A stretch of DNA of 64,000 bases, taken from positions 881,001-945,000 of the forward strand of contig JAUIRK010000928.1 of the NCBI GenBank assembly GCA_030549495.1, in the 5' to 3' direction. Below, piece after piece: positions 12,501 to 25,700 of the stretch (positions are counted from its first letter, which is position 1; every line of letters starts with the position of its first letter). This DNA is from Nectonema munidae. Taxonomy: Eukaryota > Nematomorpha > Nectonematoida > Nectonematidae. Under the pieces are notes generated by a model. That model saw nothing but the letters and a program-made list of their open reading frames with translations. It did not search any database and was not told the DNA's origin. Made by a program: the position numbers and the translations under genes.

Positions 12501-15500
12501 CAGAGTGTTACGTTCGTGATGGTGATCCAATCAGGCCCTACTCTCATAATTGCGGGGCCCAATTAGATAACTGATAGCGAGGACCCTACTCTACAAAAGT
12601 AAACATGTCTATTTATACTTGTCCAGTATGCTCGTCTTTAACAAAGAAATAAAATAATTAAAAAAAGTTTGATATATATTATGGAATTTAGGTTTTTTTA
12701 GAAAAAGAATTTTACTTGCAAATTCTTTCAAAATACTTTTATGATCAAAAATTTTACCTCTAAGAATACAGAAAAGGCTCCAAATGGTAAATCTTTACGT
12801 GGGGCGCCTTAAGAAACGCTGAGCTCAATTTGATAAAACGGCTCAAATATGCTTAAAACCAGCCATGGATCAAGTACAAGAGAAATAATGAATTGAAATA
12901 TTAATGCGTACACATACATATTGTACCTTGTATGCCCTCAATACGAATAACTATATTTAATACTTACTCTACAAATAAATTAAACAAAGAATTCTATTCA
13001 ATTGATATCTGAAAAAAGTCAACTGAGCCCCGAAACCTGACAGGAACTAGGCGCTAGTTGGAATCCCACTGAGAGAACCTCAAAAATTCTCAAAGTGCGG
13101 AACTGATGTCTTCAATAACTGAAACCGCTCTTTCACAGAGTGGTGGCTTAGTGATGATTATATCGTCAAGATAAATGATTAATTAACTCACATACATACC
13201 AATTTCTTCAATGAAATCGAATTTCACCAATTTTTAATAGAGTGCTTTATTTTTGCCTTATTTAAATCATGCACTGAATCCCTTATTTTTCGTATTAGGA
13301 CAAACTTTCTCCATACCTCGCCTTTAATCTCTCCAATATTTTATTATCCTATCTCTACATTTCGCAACTTCACAACGGCACACATGCAGAGTTTTCAGTG
13401 CTCGCTTATCAGGTAATTCATTATTTCTGTATGCTTTCAGAAAGTGTCCATTCGATCACTCATATGTGTGATGCATTTAACCCTCCCACGACCATCCAGG
13501 GCAATTTTTTTCCTAGAAATTAGCTCTTTTTATCAAAAAGAACCAAATGATTATTTTAAAATGTGATATACCAATAACCTGTTACTAATGATATGAAATT
13601 TTTTTAATATTTTTTTATATATTTCAATTTTAACAAAATTTCTTAATCCAAAAAACTTACCTAAGCTATTCTTCAAGTTAAACTATAGAAAATGAGCTTC
13701 TATATTTTTTTAAAAGCAAAATATTTATATTCTAAACCAAATTATTTTCAAAATAATAGAATATTTATTTCATAAAGCACTGAAACAAGTGTCACATACA
13801 TTCTTTTTATGTTCATTGCATACGTTATTATGACACTTGGAACCGGCTTGAAAAATCCTTCTGACTTTAGTTGGAAAACAAATTGTACAATTACCTCTAC
13901 TAATTTGAGATGTACTAGAGCACTCCTTCTGGTATCCATAAATTTGAAGACAAGTTCTCACTTCACTCGGAATACTCGCACTTTGTGCACGAACTTTCTG
14001 AAAGAAGAAAACAAAGTTCTTTAATGCATTCTTTCCTACCACTTTCCCTGGTAGTGTATTGAGTGCTATTCCATAACACTATAACAGAAGTGTTTAGAGC
14101 AGCCATGTCAAGATTTTTATTTATTCAATGCATGCAGTTGTGCTATCAAAATGAAAGATAAGTTATTATGAATATCATGTTCGACACAAGAATTTCACAG
14201 CATATATTTCATTTTATAACTCCTCCCAAAAGATAAAATAGAAAATAAAAGCAAATTTTTGCAGCAGAGTAACGAATAAAAAAGTTCAAGATCAAGGTTG
14301 AAATGCATTCTAAATACCTAATTGATATTGGAAAGGGCCGTCAAATCTTTTATCAATTGTGTTTTTTTCAAATACATATGAAGTTTTAGAGAAATAAAAA
14401 GTAAATTAAGCTTATCAACTTATTTTTGCTGTAATAATAATATTACAAAAAGTATCTATGGCCGCCAAGGCCGTGAATAGCTTTTCTAGGTAGTAGAAAT
14501 TGAGTAGCCATGAGAGGGAAGAAAACATTTATTCATAAGTAATGCTATCTACTAAAATATATTCATAAAAATTTAAAATCCCATGGAAATTTTTAAAACC
14601 TAAAATCTTATAGAATATATCCCATTTAAAACACTAACCATTATTTGAAACTAGTGTACCCAATTGTATGTGAATAATGCTAAGAACTTGAAATTCAAAA
14701 GGCCTTTTTTATGAAGATATTTGTTTTTTAACTTCAAAATATGACATAGTTATGTCTCAAATTGCTGCCGAATACGGAGATAATAAGCTTGCGAACCATA
14801 TGTGCTCACCTACTTCAAGTTGAAATATTTATTCTTACTATCATTTTTGATTAAAAAATATGTGATCTATTGGTAGATGCGAATATTGATACCTTCTGTA
14901 ATATTTTTATTACATATTCGCAGTTTATTAAAATTTAGATACATAAATATGATTATTATCATTCCTTATTATCTTTTTAAATGAATTATGCAATGAATAT
15001 AAAAAAAATGTGTATTATGTAATTATTTGCGGCTCGTTTTTTTGTCTGTATATTTTGGATTATACTTTACAATGTTTTTTTTGCAATTTTTAGGATTTTT
15101 GTGAAGTTTGTTCAGTTTTGAAACAACAAGCAGTTTTTTCTTCTCTTTCTTCTGCAGTTTTCGATGTTTTTGATAAAATTATAAATGTGAGTTAGTTTTA
15201 TTCCTTTGAATTTTAATTTTCTTCATTACGATTAGCCTATCACATTCAATATAGTATTTATTTGATTTTTCTATTATAAAATAATCTTTTTAGAGGCCCA
15301 ACTTTTGTAAAATCCGCTTATCTTGAAAAGTATTTTTTTTCATCAATTCAACATCCACCCCCTTAGAAACTGTTACAATCAACACAAAATTCCATGATAT
15401 AATTCTCATTAAATTTCCCATCCTTTACTGTAACTCTATTTTTAGCTTTGTATTTCATTTATGGGGATAATTTCTAATTCATATGAATCAAACTTTTGCA

Positions 15501-17769
15501 CTATCAAGTCTTCTTTTGTAGCGTTAAACACTAAATTAAGTTCCCGAGGACATGAAAGATTACAAAGACATTTACAAGCCACATAAATTTCTATGCCATT
15601 TATGACTTGTTAACTACGTTTTGTAGGTATTGAAATGTGAAAAGCAAAAACTAAAATTGCTGCCTCTGCTAGAAGATCTTCAGGTTCTCTTTTCCTTCCA
15701 CATTCATACGCAAAGTTTCATCCTTTTGGCGTTATCGGATGCGAGAAATATCTGCGTCAATGCTTCAATTCCTCTGCGCCAAAAGTGTGACCTATATGGT
15801 ATCGTTTAAAAAACAATTGAATATCACGTGTGGTGCAGCCTATGATATCGAATAACATATTGACCAATGTCCTGATAAATAAGATATTCTTAATAATAAT
15901 ATATCCAAGCCTTTTCCAAAAGGATGCCAATTAATTTTTGCATTTTATAAACTCTCTTTTTTATCTATTCTACTTGCTGCTTTTTTTCAAATACAGTACA
16001 CGAAAAATTCTCTTCTGTACTGTAGTATTGAGTTTTTTTTATTGAAACAAAGAGCGAATAACAACAGGATTTAAGTTAATACAGTAAAAATAAAGGTATA
16101 CACAATTTAATGATAGCAATACCTTCCTCAAAAGAACAAAGAGAAAAGACTGTTTACTTATTGTGATTACTGAACGGTTTTTTCATGAAATCGCTGGACC
16201 GGATCACTTGCACTTCAGTGTTTAGCCTTGATTAATCAACACTTCAAAAGAAGTTTAAGTGTAGGGAACTTTATTCATATTAATTAAGCATGTACGTTCT
16301 GCGCAACATAAATATATTATTACCAAAGAATGCAAATACGTTTAAAACACGCAGAGAAAAAATTTATTTAATATTTCAACCAACAAGTTGGCGATATTTA
16401 CAAAATAGAATTGAAAATGAAAAGTAAAAAGGCGAGAGAAGTCGGAACAAAAAAAACTTCAGACAAAAAATGAAGAAACGACGATTCAGAAGTGCTATGC
16501 CTGTCACTCGCAACGTTATATATATAGAAGCGCTTCTCCTTTTTTATGTCAATATTTTTTAATTTTTGTTACTAACCCAACTAAACACTCGATTCTTTTT
16601 TCATCGATAGCGACCAATTATTTTATTTCGAAATAGAGTCATGTGAGCAAGCTGATCTCTATAGTGAAGAAATCAAAAACGTGTCGAGTCTTTTGAGCGA
16701 GATTAAGAAAGTAAGAAAAAAATTGGAATTCTTTCTTCGCTGGACACAACTACACTTGAAGAGCGACGAAGCGAAAAGGATCTCCAAACAATTGAAGCAC
16801 ATCGCAAGTAAAACATCCTAATTTATTTCCAGTGGTCGGCAATCAAACTTACAGTTTGTATTCCCTCAGGAGCCAAAGTTTGTTCCAATGCAAATACCGA
16901 AAGAAACGTTTAGCTTTAACGAACATATTTTGATAAACGTTTTTTCATCATACCACAGCTCTTAATTAACCATATTTACCTTGTAAAAGTATTTCAGCAA
17001 TTTAACGACAGCTCTACTTAAAAAATGTTAATATCTTGATTGTTTATGCCAGGGGTGGGCTAACTTTTCAGTGTAAGGGCCGCATTTAGAAAATCCGATT
17101 TTTCGAAGGGTCGCATCTAAAAAAGCACATTTTTAAGAACGTTAAAAGAAAAAGAGTTATATATAGAATTAATAGAAGAAATTAATTTTTATTAAAATTG
17201 ATCTTTAAATGCAAAAACGTCACCTAAAACACATTTATTTCACAAAAAAATAAGTAACTGAGTAATTTTTCTGTTACAGAAATAATAAATAATTCCAATG
17301 AGAATGATGCAGCACTTCAAGATTCAAATACTTGGGTGGGATAAATGTGGAGAAGTGTTGGGAAAATTCAAAATGAACATTCTCAATGATGAAAATGTGT
17401 ATGTACTTTGGGGCCGTAGATTATGCCTTTTTTACCCACCCCTGGTTTATGCATTGCGTAGGATTTATTTTTTACACTATCTGGAGTATAAGACAAGATT
17501 GATGAAGTTAAACGTTTACGATAATAGAATATTTTTTATTTTCATTCCTTATATACTCAACTAATTTTTTGAACTTTCTTATACGTTTACGCTCATTACT
17601 TGAATAACTTGCTTCGTTTTGTATTTTACTTTTTTATTCTTTGCTTTCTTTAGAAGATGAGAAAATGAACTTGGAAATGTTTAGCCAGCAAGAAAGATAC
17701 GTGCGAAAAAACATGGATCATTTAAAGCCTAAACAGAAAGAAACTAGCAAAATCATAGAATTTTCTTGA
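9583..17769 (+). CDS. ZNHIT2: ZNHIT2-like HIT zinc-finger protein (10 exons, 5' end missing)
   Basis: The coding exons seen are 9583-9732, 9792-9871, 11307-11354, 11424-11554, 12088-12180, 13299-13412, 15094-15186, 15627-15784, 16611-16807 and 17654-17769. All are bounded by AG and GT with matching phases, and the stop is TGA. Exon 1 encodes the HIT finger (YSCPTCFKKYCSLACY, then CKKHNKCSQRFF). Exon 4 carries the family hallmark WTPWW, preceded by LTSDERKDFESYL. Later exons give SPYLAFNLSNILLSYLYI and a Lys-rich tail. The first Cys pair and the Met are in an upstream exon not found. One junction is ambiguous: exon 8 may instead end at 15798 joined to 16637, which also keeps frame. The visible part is about 393 codons; human ZNHIT2 is about 400 residues. 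In the known family, ZNHIT2 binds RUVBL1/RUVBL2 and helps HSP90/R2TP-dependent assembly of the U5 snRNP. Introns hold a SINE, a piggyBac relic and a hAT MITE. Confidence 0.85.
10238..10336. mobile_element. TTAA-flanked MITE
   Basis: TTAA at 10238-10241 and 10333-10336 bracket a short non-coding unit beginning CTCTCTGGTGACACTAGTG and ending GTTAAAGGG. It contains the AGCAGACAATTAGT core shared with the TTAA MITEs at 25 kb and 40.6 kb. TTAA flanks fit piggyBac-type mobilisation. It lies in intron 2 of the HIT-finger gene. Confidence 0.5.
11573..11745 (-). mobile_element. tRNA-like SINE, family S1, copy 1
   Basis: On the minus strand the unit runs from AGAATTCAACG through ACGGTTAGGTGCTCTCGTGG and GGATTCGAACGTCACA to CCTAACTTAACTTAAG. 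TTAGGTGCTCTCG resembles an A box and GATTCGAAC a B box of RNA polymerase III. The same blocks in the same order occur at 36740-37075, which shows it is a dispersed repeat. It lies in intron 4 of the HIT-finger gene. No long tail or clear target duplication was identified. Confidence 0.55.
13477..14042 (-). mobile_element. piggyBac relic: C-terminal domain and one terminus
   Basis: A TTAA at 13477-13480 is followed by CCCTCCCACGACCATCC, a plausible piggyBac terminal repeat. Minus-strand coding at 13770-14042 gives a Cys-rich end with GNCTICFPTKVRR, then CHNNVCNEHKKNVCDTCF and a stop. This CxxC, C(4)C, H, CxxC spacing is that of the piggyBac C-terminal cross-brace finger. A splice-acceptor-like tract (TTTTCTTCTTTCAG) precedes the domain, so the source gene may have had an intron. 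The rest of the transposase is absent. It lies in intron 6 of the HIT-finger gene. Confidence 0.6.
17050..17444. mobile_element. hAT MITE with perfect target duplication
   Basis: The termini are CAGGGGTGGGCTAAC and, complemented from the right end, CAGGGGTGGGTAAAAAAGG. A perfect 8-bp duplication GTTTATGC flanks it (17042-17049, 17445-17452). Subterminal GGGCCGCA and GGGGCCGTAGA blocks are also characteristic of hAT MITEs. The interior is non-coding; the 88-codon plus frame at 17298-17564 runs across the right end and is spurious. It lies in the last intron of the HIT-finger gene. A stretch of its interior (17318-17393) recurs at 20056. Confidence 0.9.
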
Positions 17770-17820
17770 TGGTAGTGTCAAAGAAACAGATGATGAAATA
17801 CAATTTTGTTATGAATTTAT

Positions 17821-17826
17821 AATAAA
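17821..17826 (+). terminator. Polyadenylation signal of the HIT-finger gene
   Basis: A canonical AATAAA lies 52 nt after the TGA that ends the last exon, in the right position and orientation for 3'-end formation. No transcript evidence is available. Confidence 0.55.
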
Positions 17827-18289
17827 ATAATAGAAACAAAATTGTATGTATGTAAGTATAATTAATTTCAGAATGACTGACTTTTCAGTTTCAATTCATA
17901 AAAATTAACATTCATTGTGTTTGCTATATAAAATATTCTCAAACTACTGTTGTACTCTTTTAATATACATTTATTGAAATGAACACAAGTACATGAATAA
18001 AAACATTTTTACTCAATAAAGTAAACTATTAAAAAATTTTAATATGGAAGCAACATTTGATCATACTTTTTTTTGCATTTCTGTTACAATATATTTTGTA
18101 ATAATAGAATTTAATGTTAATTAATTATTTTAACTGGGGATTTTTTTAGGATGAAGAGGAGTTGCATCAAAACACGCCTTAGGGAAAAGTCATTTTGTGG
18201 AAATTGTTTTTAATAAAAAAAATTGGGATGAAAGATTTATCTTCAGCTGATTATTGTTGTAGTTCCCTGTGCTCTGTTATCTCAGAAAC

Positions 18290-18695
18290 CCCGTCATCAG
18301 CCGAACTAAGACATGTATTAGTATATGGCTTGGAAACGGTACTAATGAAGAAAAGGAATGATTAGAAGTGACAGAAATGAAAATGTTAAGATGGATGAGT
18401 GGAATTACAAGAAAAGATAAAATCAGGAACGCTATTATACGAAGAACGTCTAAAATGAAAAACATAACGAAAGAAGTACAAAAGGAGCGTCTAAAATCGT
18501 TTCGTCATATCATGAGAAGAGAAAAGAAGTGAATCGAAAGGCATATGATGGATCTAAAAGTCGATGACAAGAAAAAGAGAAGAAGACCAACGATGAGATG
18601 GATCGATTATGTCATAGCAAACAGCAAAGAAAAGAATTTAAATCTTAATATAGCTAATGACAGACTCAGATGGAGGAGGCTCTTCAAAAAATAGC
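18290..18695 (+). mobile_element. RTE LINE C-terminal fragment in the gap between the two genes
   Basis: A plus-strand frame reads VTEMKMLRWMSGITRKDKIR, then IIRRTSKMKNITKEVQKERL, then FRHIMRREKK, a basic RRRPTMRWIDY block and NDRLRWRRLFK. This is the C-terminal region of RTE-type LINEs (MLRWMxGxTRxDKIRN, then RLxWxGHxxRR, then GRPxxRW). A few in-frame stops are present. The copy is 5'-truncated and dead. It lies between the convergent 3' ends of the HIT-finger and ALAS genes. Confidence 0.8.
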
Positions 18696-18929
18696 GATCC
18701 CGTATAAAAATGTAAAAAAAGCTGAGATGTTTTTGTATAGAATCTATAAAATTATAGTTTTTGTATTCTTTTAATATGCTAGACAATCTCATTGAAAAAC
18801 AATGAATTAAAATCCTATGTATTTATAAAATTTGAAATTTATCCATAGAAAATTTATAAATCAGTGTCTAAATTAAATACACTCTTAAAAATTTATATAG
18901 ATTTTATATCTTGATTGAAAATCGCCAAT

Positions 18930-19190
18930 CATATGATTTACTATGAAATTCTCTCTAAAAATATTTTTTTTAATACTAAATCGATCATGCTAGTTTCATT
19001 TCTGTACTCATTTTGGCCATTACGATGTAAAAATGTGTTGAAAGTGTAAATGAAAATAGCGATGTATGTCTGAAAATCAGTTTTTTTTTATAAAAAATCA
19101 TTTGCAAAATTTATTAGGATAATCGTTATATATTGTAGTTCAAATATAATTTTTTTAATATATTTTGCCCTTATGGTTGAATCTAACCAC
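18930..19190. repeat. Dispersed satellite-like unit, locus 1
   Basis: One unit of a repeat also present at 42885-43375 (several tandem units) and 47755-47990. Shared stretches include CTAGTTTCATTTCTG, ACTCATTTT, GATGTATGTCTGAAA and ATCGTTATATATTG. No coding potential was seen. Confidence 0.6.
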
Positions 19191-19497
19191 AAATTAGCTC
19201 ATTAGGGCTGCCCACGAACGCCAGTTTAAGAACTCTTGCTTTAAATGAAGCTAACGTTTCAAGATAAGAATGCAGCATTTTGAGAACTTAGTTATTCTTT
19301 TTGGTTAATTGATTTATTTTGGTAAGTTTTACAAACTAAAGGATAATTTGTAGCCAGTGTAACATTTAATTTTGTTAAGTAACTTATAAATTAATACTTC
19401 TTTTACCTAGGTATTAATTATGTCGTTGTGAGCATAACTGAGGATATTTGCGCGGCAATCAATTACACTTTAGAGAAGGGAAAAGTTTGAAAATATT

Positions 19498-19503
19498 TTT
19501 ATT
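19498..19503 (-). terminator. Candidate ALAS polyadenylation signal
   Basis: An AATAAA on the minus strand lies about 260 nt downstream of the ALAS stop codon, and I saw no nearer canonical hexamer. The assignment is inferred from position alone. Confidence 0.35.
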
Positions 19504-19761
19504 GAGTTAGAAGTATAATAAATATGCCAAACGAGGTTTGTTAAAACAGATATTCTGTGTGCAAAAAACACTAGAAAGGAATGCGCTGTGCGTGATTTCG
19601 TAATATAAATTCGTAACAGCGGAATAAAAGCAAACGTAGACAAACACCATTAATAAAAGGGAGTTGTTAGCGGCCGAGTTAAAACGATCCCAATTCGTAG
19701 CATGGCGAAATAGAAAATGTTGGGGTGCGAACGGAAACGAAAGAGTGCGTTTTCTTAGTTG

Positions 19762-22700
19762 TTATGCTGTAGCAGAGATCGGCTGGAACAAGGTTGTGGC
19801 GACTGAAAAGTCCTTCAAGTGCATTGAGTTTGAATCTCCAAGCATTGGCAGGCCTTTCTTTTTCCATACCTATAAAAAGATTTTAATCGCTAAAGATTAA
19901 TTAACATGGCTTTATTCTTTCTTAATATCATCGTATTTCTTTCTATAATAATAACTCCTCCTTATTTTGTATTTATTTTCAACAAGCTAGTCGTCTAGCT
20001 AAGGGATCGCAAATCTGCAGCTCTTTTGCTTCCTGGTAGTATTAATTATTATTATCAAGATTCAAATACTTGGGTGGGATAAATGTGGAGAAGTGTTGGG
20101 AAAATTCAAAATGAACATTCTCAATCATGATAATTCCTTTTTGCTTTGCAACACACTTTTAAAGTAAGCAACGAAACTTTTTCATTATTTATTACATGTG
20201 ATATCAAAAAACATCAGATTTCGCTTCCAAGTGAAAAAATTTCATAAAAAAACATGATATAATTTTTTTGGGAGTAAAGAGAAATTATAGAGAAACCTAT
20301 TGCAAAAAATTCTCAAATGAATTTTAAAAATAAGAATATACAAATTTTCAAATCTAGATACATTAATTATTATTATCAATTAAAAACACACTAAAATAAA
20401 GGTATCCCAAACCTTCCTAATTCTATGTTTACTATTTCAACCTGTAAACTGCAGCAAACTTTTTTAAGTTAACTAATATAAAAAACCTTCATATTTCACT
20501 GTTCACAGGTAAAATCAAAGGTAAAAATATATTGAAAGTTTAAAAGGCTTTTTTACAACTCCAAACTACATTTAATTTTTGAAAGTGAGCGTTTAATAGA
20601 CTCTTTTGATGATAAAGATTTGCCAGCCTTGATCTAGCATTAAATAGTACCTAAATAACTGACCACTTAACCAGCTAATCATCACTTTTCAAAAAGTAAT
20701 CCTTCATACGTCGGAGGTTTTTACTTTCAGGATGAAATTAATTGCTTTGAAGTTTATAATATCTTTATCCTTTAGTCTCTAAACTATAGTTCTGCCTTTA
20801 TTTTACACATCTCCATCAAATTCATTTCAATAAGGTAAATAATGGTTCCAGTAAATTTTAAATGTAAAAATTTTTCGATACCTATCTACATACCCTCGTA
20901 CTAAATTTAATTTTTAGGGGCCTCACTCACTGGCGTTTAAAAAAGTGATCGGGGTTGACTCCTTAGTTAACAGCTAGGCCATAGTGAAACTTTCTTTGTA
21001 ACTCAATTTTATTTAATTTTTTTCTATTGATAAATTTTTTGCCTAATTAAAATGTCAAATCTTCACCTTCTATTACAATGAAAATACATTAGAGTAATTC
21101 TTTAAAATATTCATATTTTTGAGAATTAGAGTATATGGCACTAGTGGCGGATACTGTTCAAGCATTTATAAATTGTAATATTTTTTGGATATAAGTAAAG
21201 TGCTGAAGGGTCATTTGTTTGAAATGAAAAGAGTAAAGTTTCAAACAAATTTTCGATTCCACGAATCTTTATCAAGTTGAAGTTAAGAATAGGACTATTG
21301 TGCTGCTGCTTCTCGTCAATGGCGAGTAAATCGCGTATATGTTACATTTATTCAAAAGTTTATTTATTTTGTATCTATATTCACATAAACCTACATATAG
21401 CTTAGATAAAGCCGCCTAGATCTTAACAATTAAGTAAAACTGAATTTAAGCTCTCTTCGACATCAAGTGAGGCAAACCAATGTATATTCTTTCAATTCTT
21501 CATCCTTAAAGGCGAGGGTTGCAAATAATAATTGCACTTCTTACGCACCAGAAGAAAATCTATGTAAGATATATAGTGTATTAGAATGAAAGTGAGTGTA
21601 GCAATTTGAATCACGTTATCATAGAGAACAGGCTAACCCCCAAAAACCGATTTAAACATTTTTTGATCTTGGTGCTCTTTATAAGTGTACTACTCATCTT
21701 TACATGGGAACTTATAGCAAGACGAAGAGCTAGTAAATGTATCGTGAGAGACTTACCACAGCCAAGGATTCAGCCAAGTCAATCATCATGTCTTTTGTGT
21801 GGAAGGGAGAAGGTGCGAGACGAAGTCTTTCCTCCCCTTTAGCAACCGTTGGATAATTTATGGACTGGATGTAGTGGCCGTAGTGCTCGATCAAGTCATC
21901 ACAAATTTGCATTGCATACACCGGGTTGCCTACCTACAGAGCATCAAATGAAAAATGAAATAGTCTCCCCATCGTATGCGTAAAGAAAAGTAAGAAAATA
22001 ATTTGGCAGTTTCGCGACATATTGGGACTACAAGTTGCAGATTATCTGCTTAATGTAAATTTTATTCGTATAACATCCCAATTTTTAGTGGATACGAGGG
22101 TTGCCGAGTCAGAATCGGAGATTTTGAACGGATAGTCTTTTATCAGAGCTTGGATATTTTGCCTGTGGCACCACAACTATCATGTGAACTGATTCATTTG
22201 GTTACCGTCTTTGCAACTAGAAAACTATGAGTGTCAAGAAATGTATTTTTTTTAATTTTTATGACACTAATAAACAGCAGACAAGGGACTTAGATCAACC
22301 AAACTCCAACTTAACATATTTTAGAAATCATTCATTTGAATGTAGCTTTGTTTCAACATGAATCCTAACGTTTTTCTATTGCGTTTTAGAATTCTCTTCT
22401 ATATAATCGAGGATATATTTTAGTTCGAAGTGTAAGTAAGCATATAATAAGGGTAGCGGTAAATTCTTGAGTCCAGGAAGAAAGCTCAAAGCAAGCAAAT
22501 CTTTAAATGTGTGGATGAATAATTAAAGCGTATTTATTATGTTGTGCATACACTTGTATTAGAGTCTGTGTAAAAGCAGTAATTTCAAGCCTTCGATAGA
22601 AAAGGACTGCATCATTTTTAGCCGAGTTCTTTGGCGCAAACATATAAACGGCTGCAGGAGAGTTTTAGAGAGTCATTTAAGATACGTACATTTACAATCC

Positions 22701-25700
22701 GTTGTGAAAGACAACTTTAGAAGAAACAAAATAAATCGATCACTAAATTTCAATAACAGCAGTGATACGCAATTAGTATATCAATTCCTGTCGAGGTAGT
22801 ATCGAGTCGAGTAGCGAACACTTGTATAATTGAGACATAAAAGTATAGATCTTAATTTTTTAAATCAAACTGTGAGGAGGAAAGATAGCAAAAAGCATAG
22901 CACATCAAAACTTAATAAATTATTTTCAAGAAAATGAGAATCTGGCATGAATGGTAATTGTACCATAACAAATAGCAATGAAAACAAAAAAAAGAAAAAG
23001 TTTTTTTCTGATTCAAAACAATTTATTAAATTTGCTGCATTAAAATAAGAATTTATGTTTTTATTACAAAGGTGGAAGGAGTCCAAAGCAAAAGAGTATC
23101 CAAGTTAAAATGAAATAACCAAATCAACTTTGCGTTTTTACATTGTTGTTTTTACGCCTTCAAACATCAATAGTTTAAAAAAATTTTCCTATAATTTAAG
23201 TTATTAAAAAAAGACTGTATTTAAAAAATATAATAATACTTTTGCATTCTAAGGGTCAGTGAGAGGGTTAATATATTCTTTTATCACTTTAGTAACTTTA
23301 TTAATGTTTTTAAAATAAGATACAAAACTTGACGGCACTAAAAATGCTCATACACAAACCTATACATTTTTTTTGGCATTAAAAATTTTATTTTTGCGAC
23401 ATCGCATATATATATATCATGAAAGATGAATTAGAAGAAATATCAGATCAATCGATTGGCAGGTGAATCTTTGAAAAAACTAGCCCATCATGAAGTCCAT
23501 TCCACTATAGGAACATGCAGACAAGACGTATAAAAATGATGCAAAGAGAACTTACAAAAATGGGTATGATGTGAGATGGCGAGGATAAGAGTGGAATGCC
23601 GAGTTCGTTCAACAAATGCTTCAAAAAAGACACGTTTTCTTTGTGACGCCTTCTCAATTCACGCCCTTCTTCACTGCTCAGAACCTAAAGACAAAAGATC
23701 ATTAACAGCGCGCGAGGACAGGTTCAAACTTTACTTTTGCTTCGCGAGTCAGAGCAATAAACATAGACTCCTGTAAATTTGGCTATTCCGACCCCCACTT
23801 CATTTCTAATACTACTTGTTTTACAATATTATCATTTTCATCTTGCCTTTTGAAAACTATGCTATACTTTACGTTCGGTGCAACCAGACTTCATAACAAT
23901 TTTTATAGTGATTTGTTTCTATGTATAATTTTTTTTGAAAGTTTAAAAATTTAAAAGATTAAACTCAATTGATTAAAGACATAGTGGTAGAAAATGATAC
24001 TCAAAACAAAAACTGCAATTTTATCATTAAAAAACACACATACTGTGTTTCTACAACGATTACTGTTTATACACATGATAATACTTCTATCTACATAAAA
24101 CAATAATTAGGTTCATACAAAATAATTGAATCAAAACAGTAACCATCAATGGTATTAATCAGGGCTACTCAACTATTATAAACAAAGGTCCAGTTAAACA
24201 AGTTCCAATGTATGCATAGGCCCAAAAAATTTTTATTACATGAAATAAAGAAAATAAAACAACCATCTCAGAAAAGAATAATAAAATTTTAATTGCATTA
24301 ACAAATCAATGTTCATTTTAATAATAAATAATGATTGAAATTCTTAATAATAATGTTCGCCTGGGGTCCAACTACAACACTCATAAGGTCCGAATTTGGA
24401 CTGCAGGCCGCCAATTGAGTACCTCTGGTGTATATGGTTGAGCACTCTGAACATCATTCACAGTTCTGGGGTTCAAATCCCAGTCGCACACTAGACGTAG
24501 TGTATTTCTACAGTTTATTATAAAACTCCAGGACTCATAAATTCCATGACCGGACGTTTCGTCCTAAACACCTTGTCAAGCAGACATATCGTAGCTGGAA
24601 GCTTCGTCGAATCAATATTTAGTCGAAAGAGGGTTAAACAGCCTGGAGCAGGGATTCTTAACCTCCTTAAATATTCTTACCTTATGAATGGGGTTTCAAG
24701 AGGTCCTGAGGATCAGATTAAATAACCATTTTTTCAATTAAAATATTTCATAAATATTCAAAAACATTTTATAATGGATTATTTTAATAAAAACTTTAAG
24801 TATTTTTTGCAAGTACAAATATTAATTGCATGCAAGGTTTTTTATGACTTTTATGTGAAAATTTTCTTGAAGGGGGGGGGGACTACAGCTTTCATCGGCC
24901 TTTTAACCCGTTAAAGACCAGAATAATCAGACGATATCTAATGTAAAGCAGAAGATTTATATTAAAGAGCTTTGATAAACGCAGACGATTTTATTTTTGT
25001 AAAGTCGACTATAGTCGACATGGGCGTTAACGGGTTAAAGGGGTCCATGACTGAATAAAGGCTAAGAACCACTGGCCTAGAGCTATAGGCTTTTTATATT
25101 GGTGAAGAGCTAACGAGGTAAATTGTATTTTGCTGGTAGGTTACATTTTCAAATTGGTAAACCTTACTGTTTCATTAGTGGGACTTTGGAGAAGAACCTT
25201 TAGTAATTTAGTTAGTATGTGCTACTAATTATTTATACTGATTTAACCCATTAACGACCAGAATAATCAGACGATATCTAATGTAAAGCAGATGATTTGT
25301 ATTAAGGAGCATTGATAAACGCAGACGATTTAATTTGGGTAAAGTGGACATATGTCGACTGTGGTCGATAATAACCGGTTAATTAGTTAGTTACGTTTAA
25401 GCCTTTGAGAACCAGAATTTTGAAGAATAATCGTCTGATTTTTTTCAATGGAATTTTGTATGTTGTAAGCAGACGATTATTATTTCTTGGTACACCGGTG
25501 TCACACTAATCCTCAAAGAGTTAAGCGTTGAGAATCATTCATAAGAGCGTTCGGTGATTTGGCTAGTTAGTGGAACTAATATTTTTTCTCACAATGAAAA
25601 AATGTAGTAGCTGCTACTATATATATATATATATAAAGCGGGATCTTTATATAGTTTCGGTATGATTTAAAGTTTTATATCTATTTCAATTAAACAATGA

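Noticed and set aside
19664-19900. 78-codon plus-strand frame in unusually balanced sequence, first thought to be a separate gene
   Set aside because: It is antisense to the last ALAS exon (19869-19762), whose [10 protein letters not shown] start and phase fit the gene; the 62-codon minus frame there is also in the wrong frame.
21463-21504. Candidate last ALAS exon with a usable splice acceptor
   Set aside because: The resulting tail has no similarity to the ALAS C-terminus; the exon at 19762-19869 fits much better.
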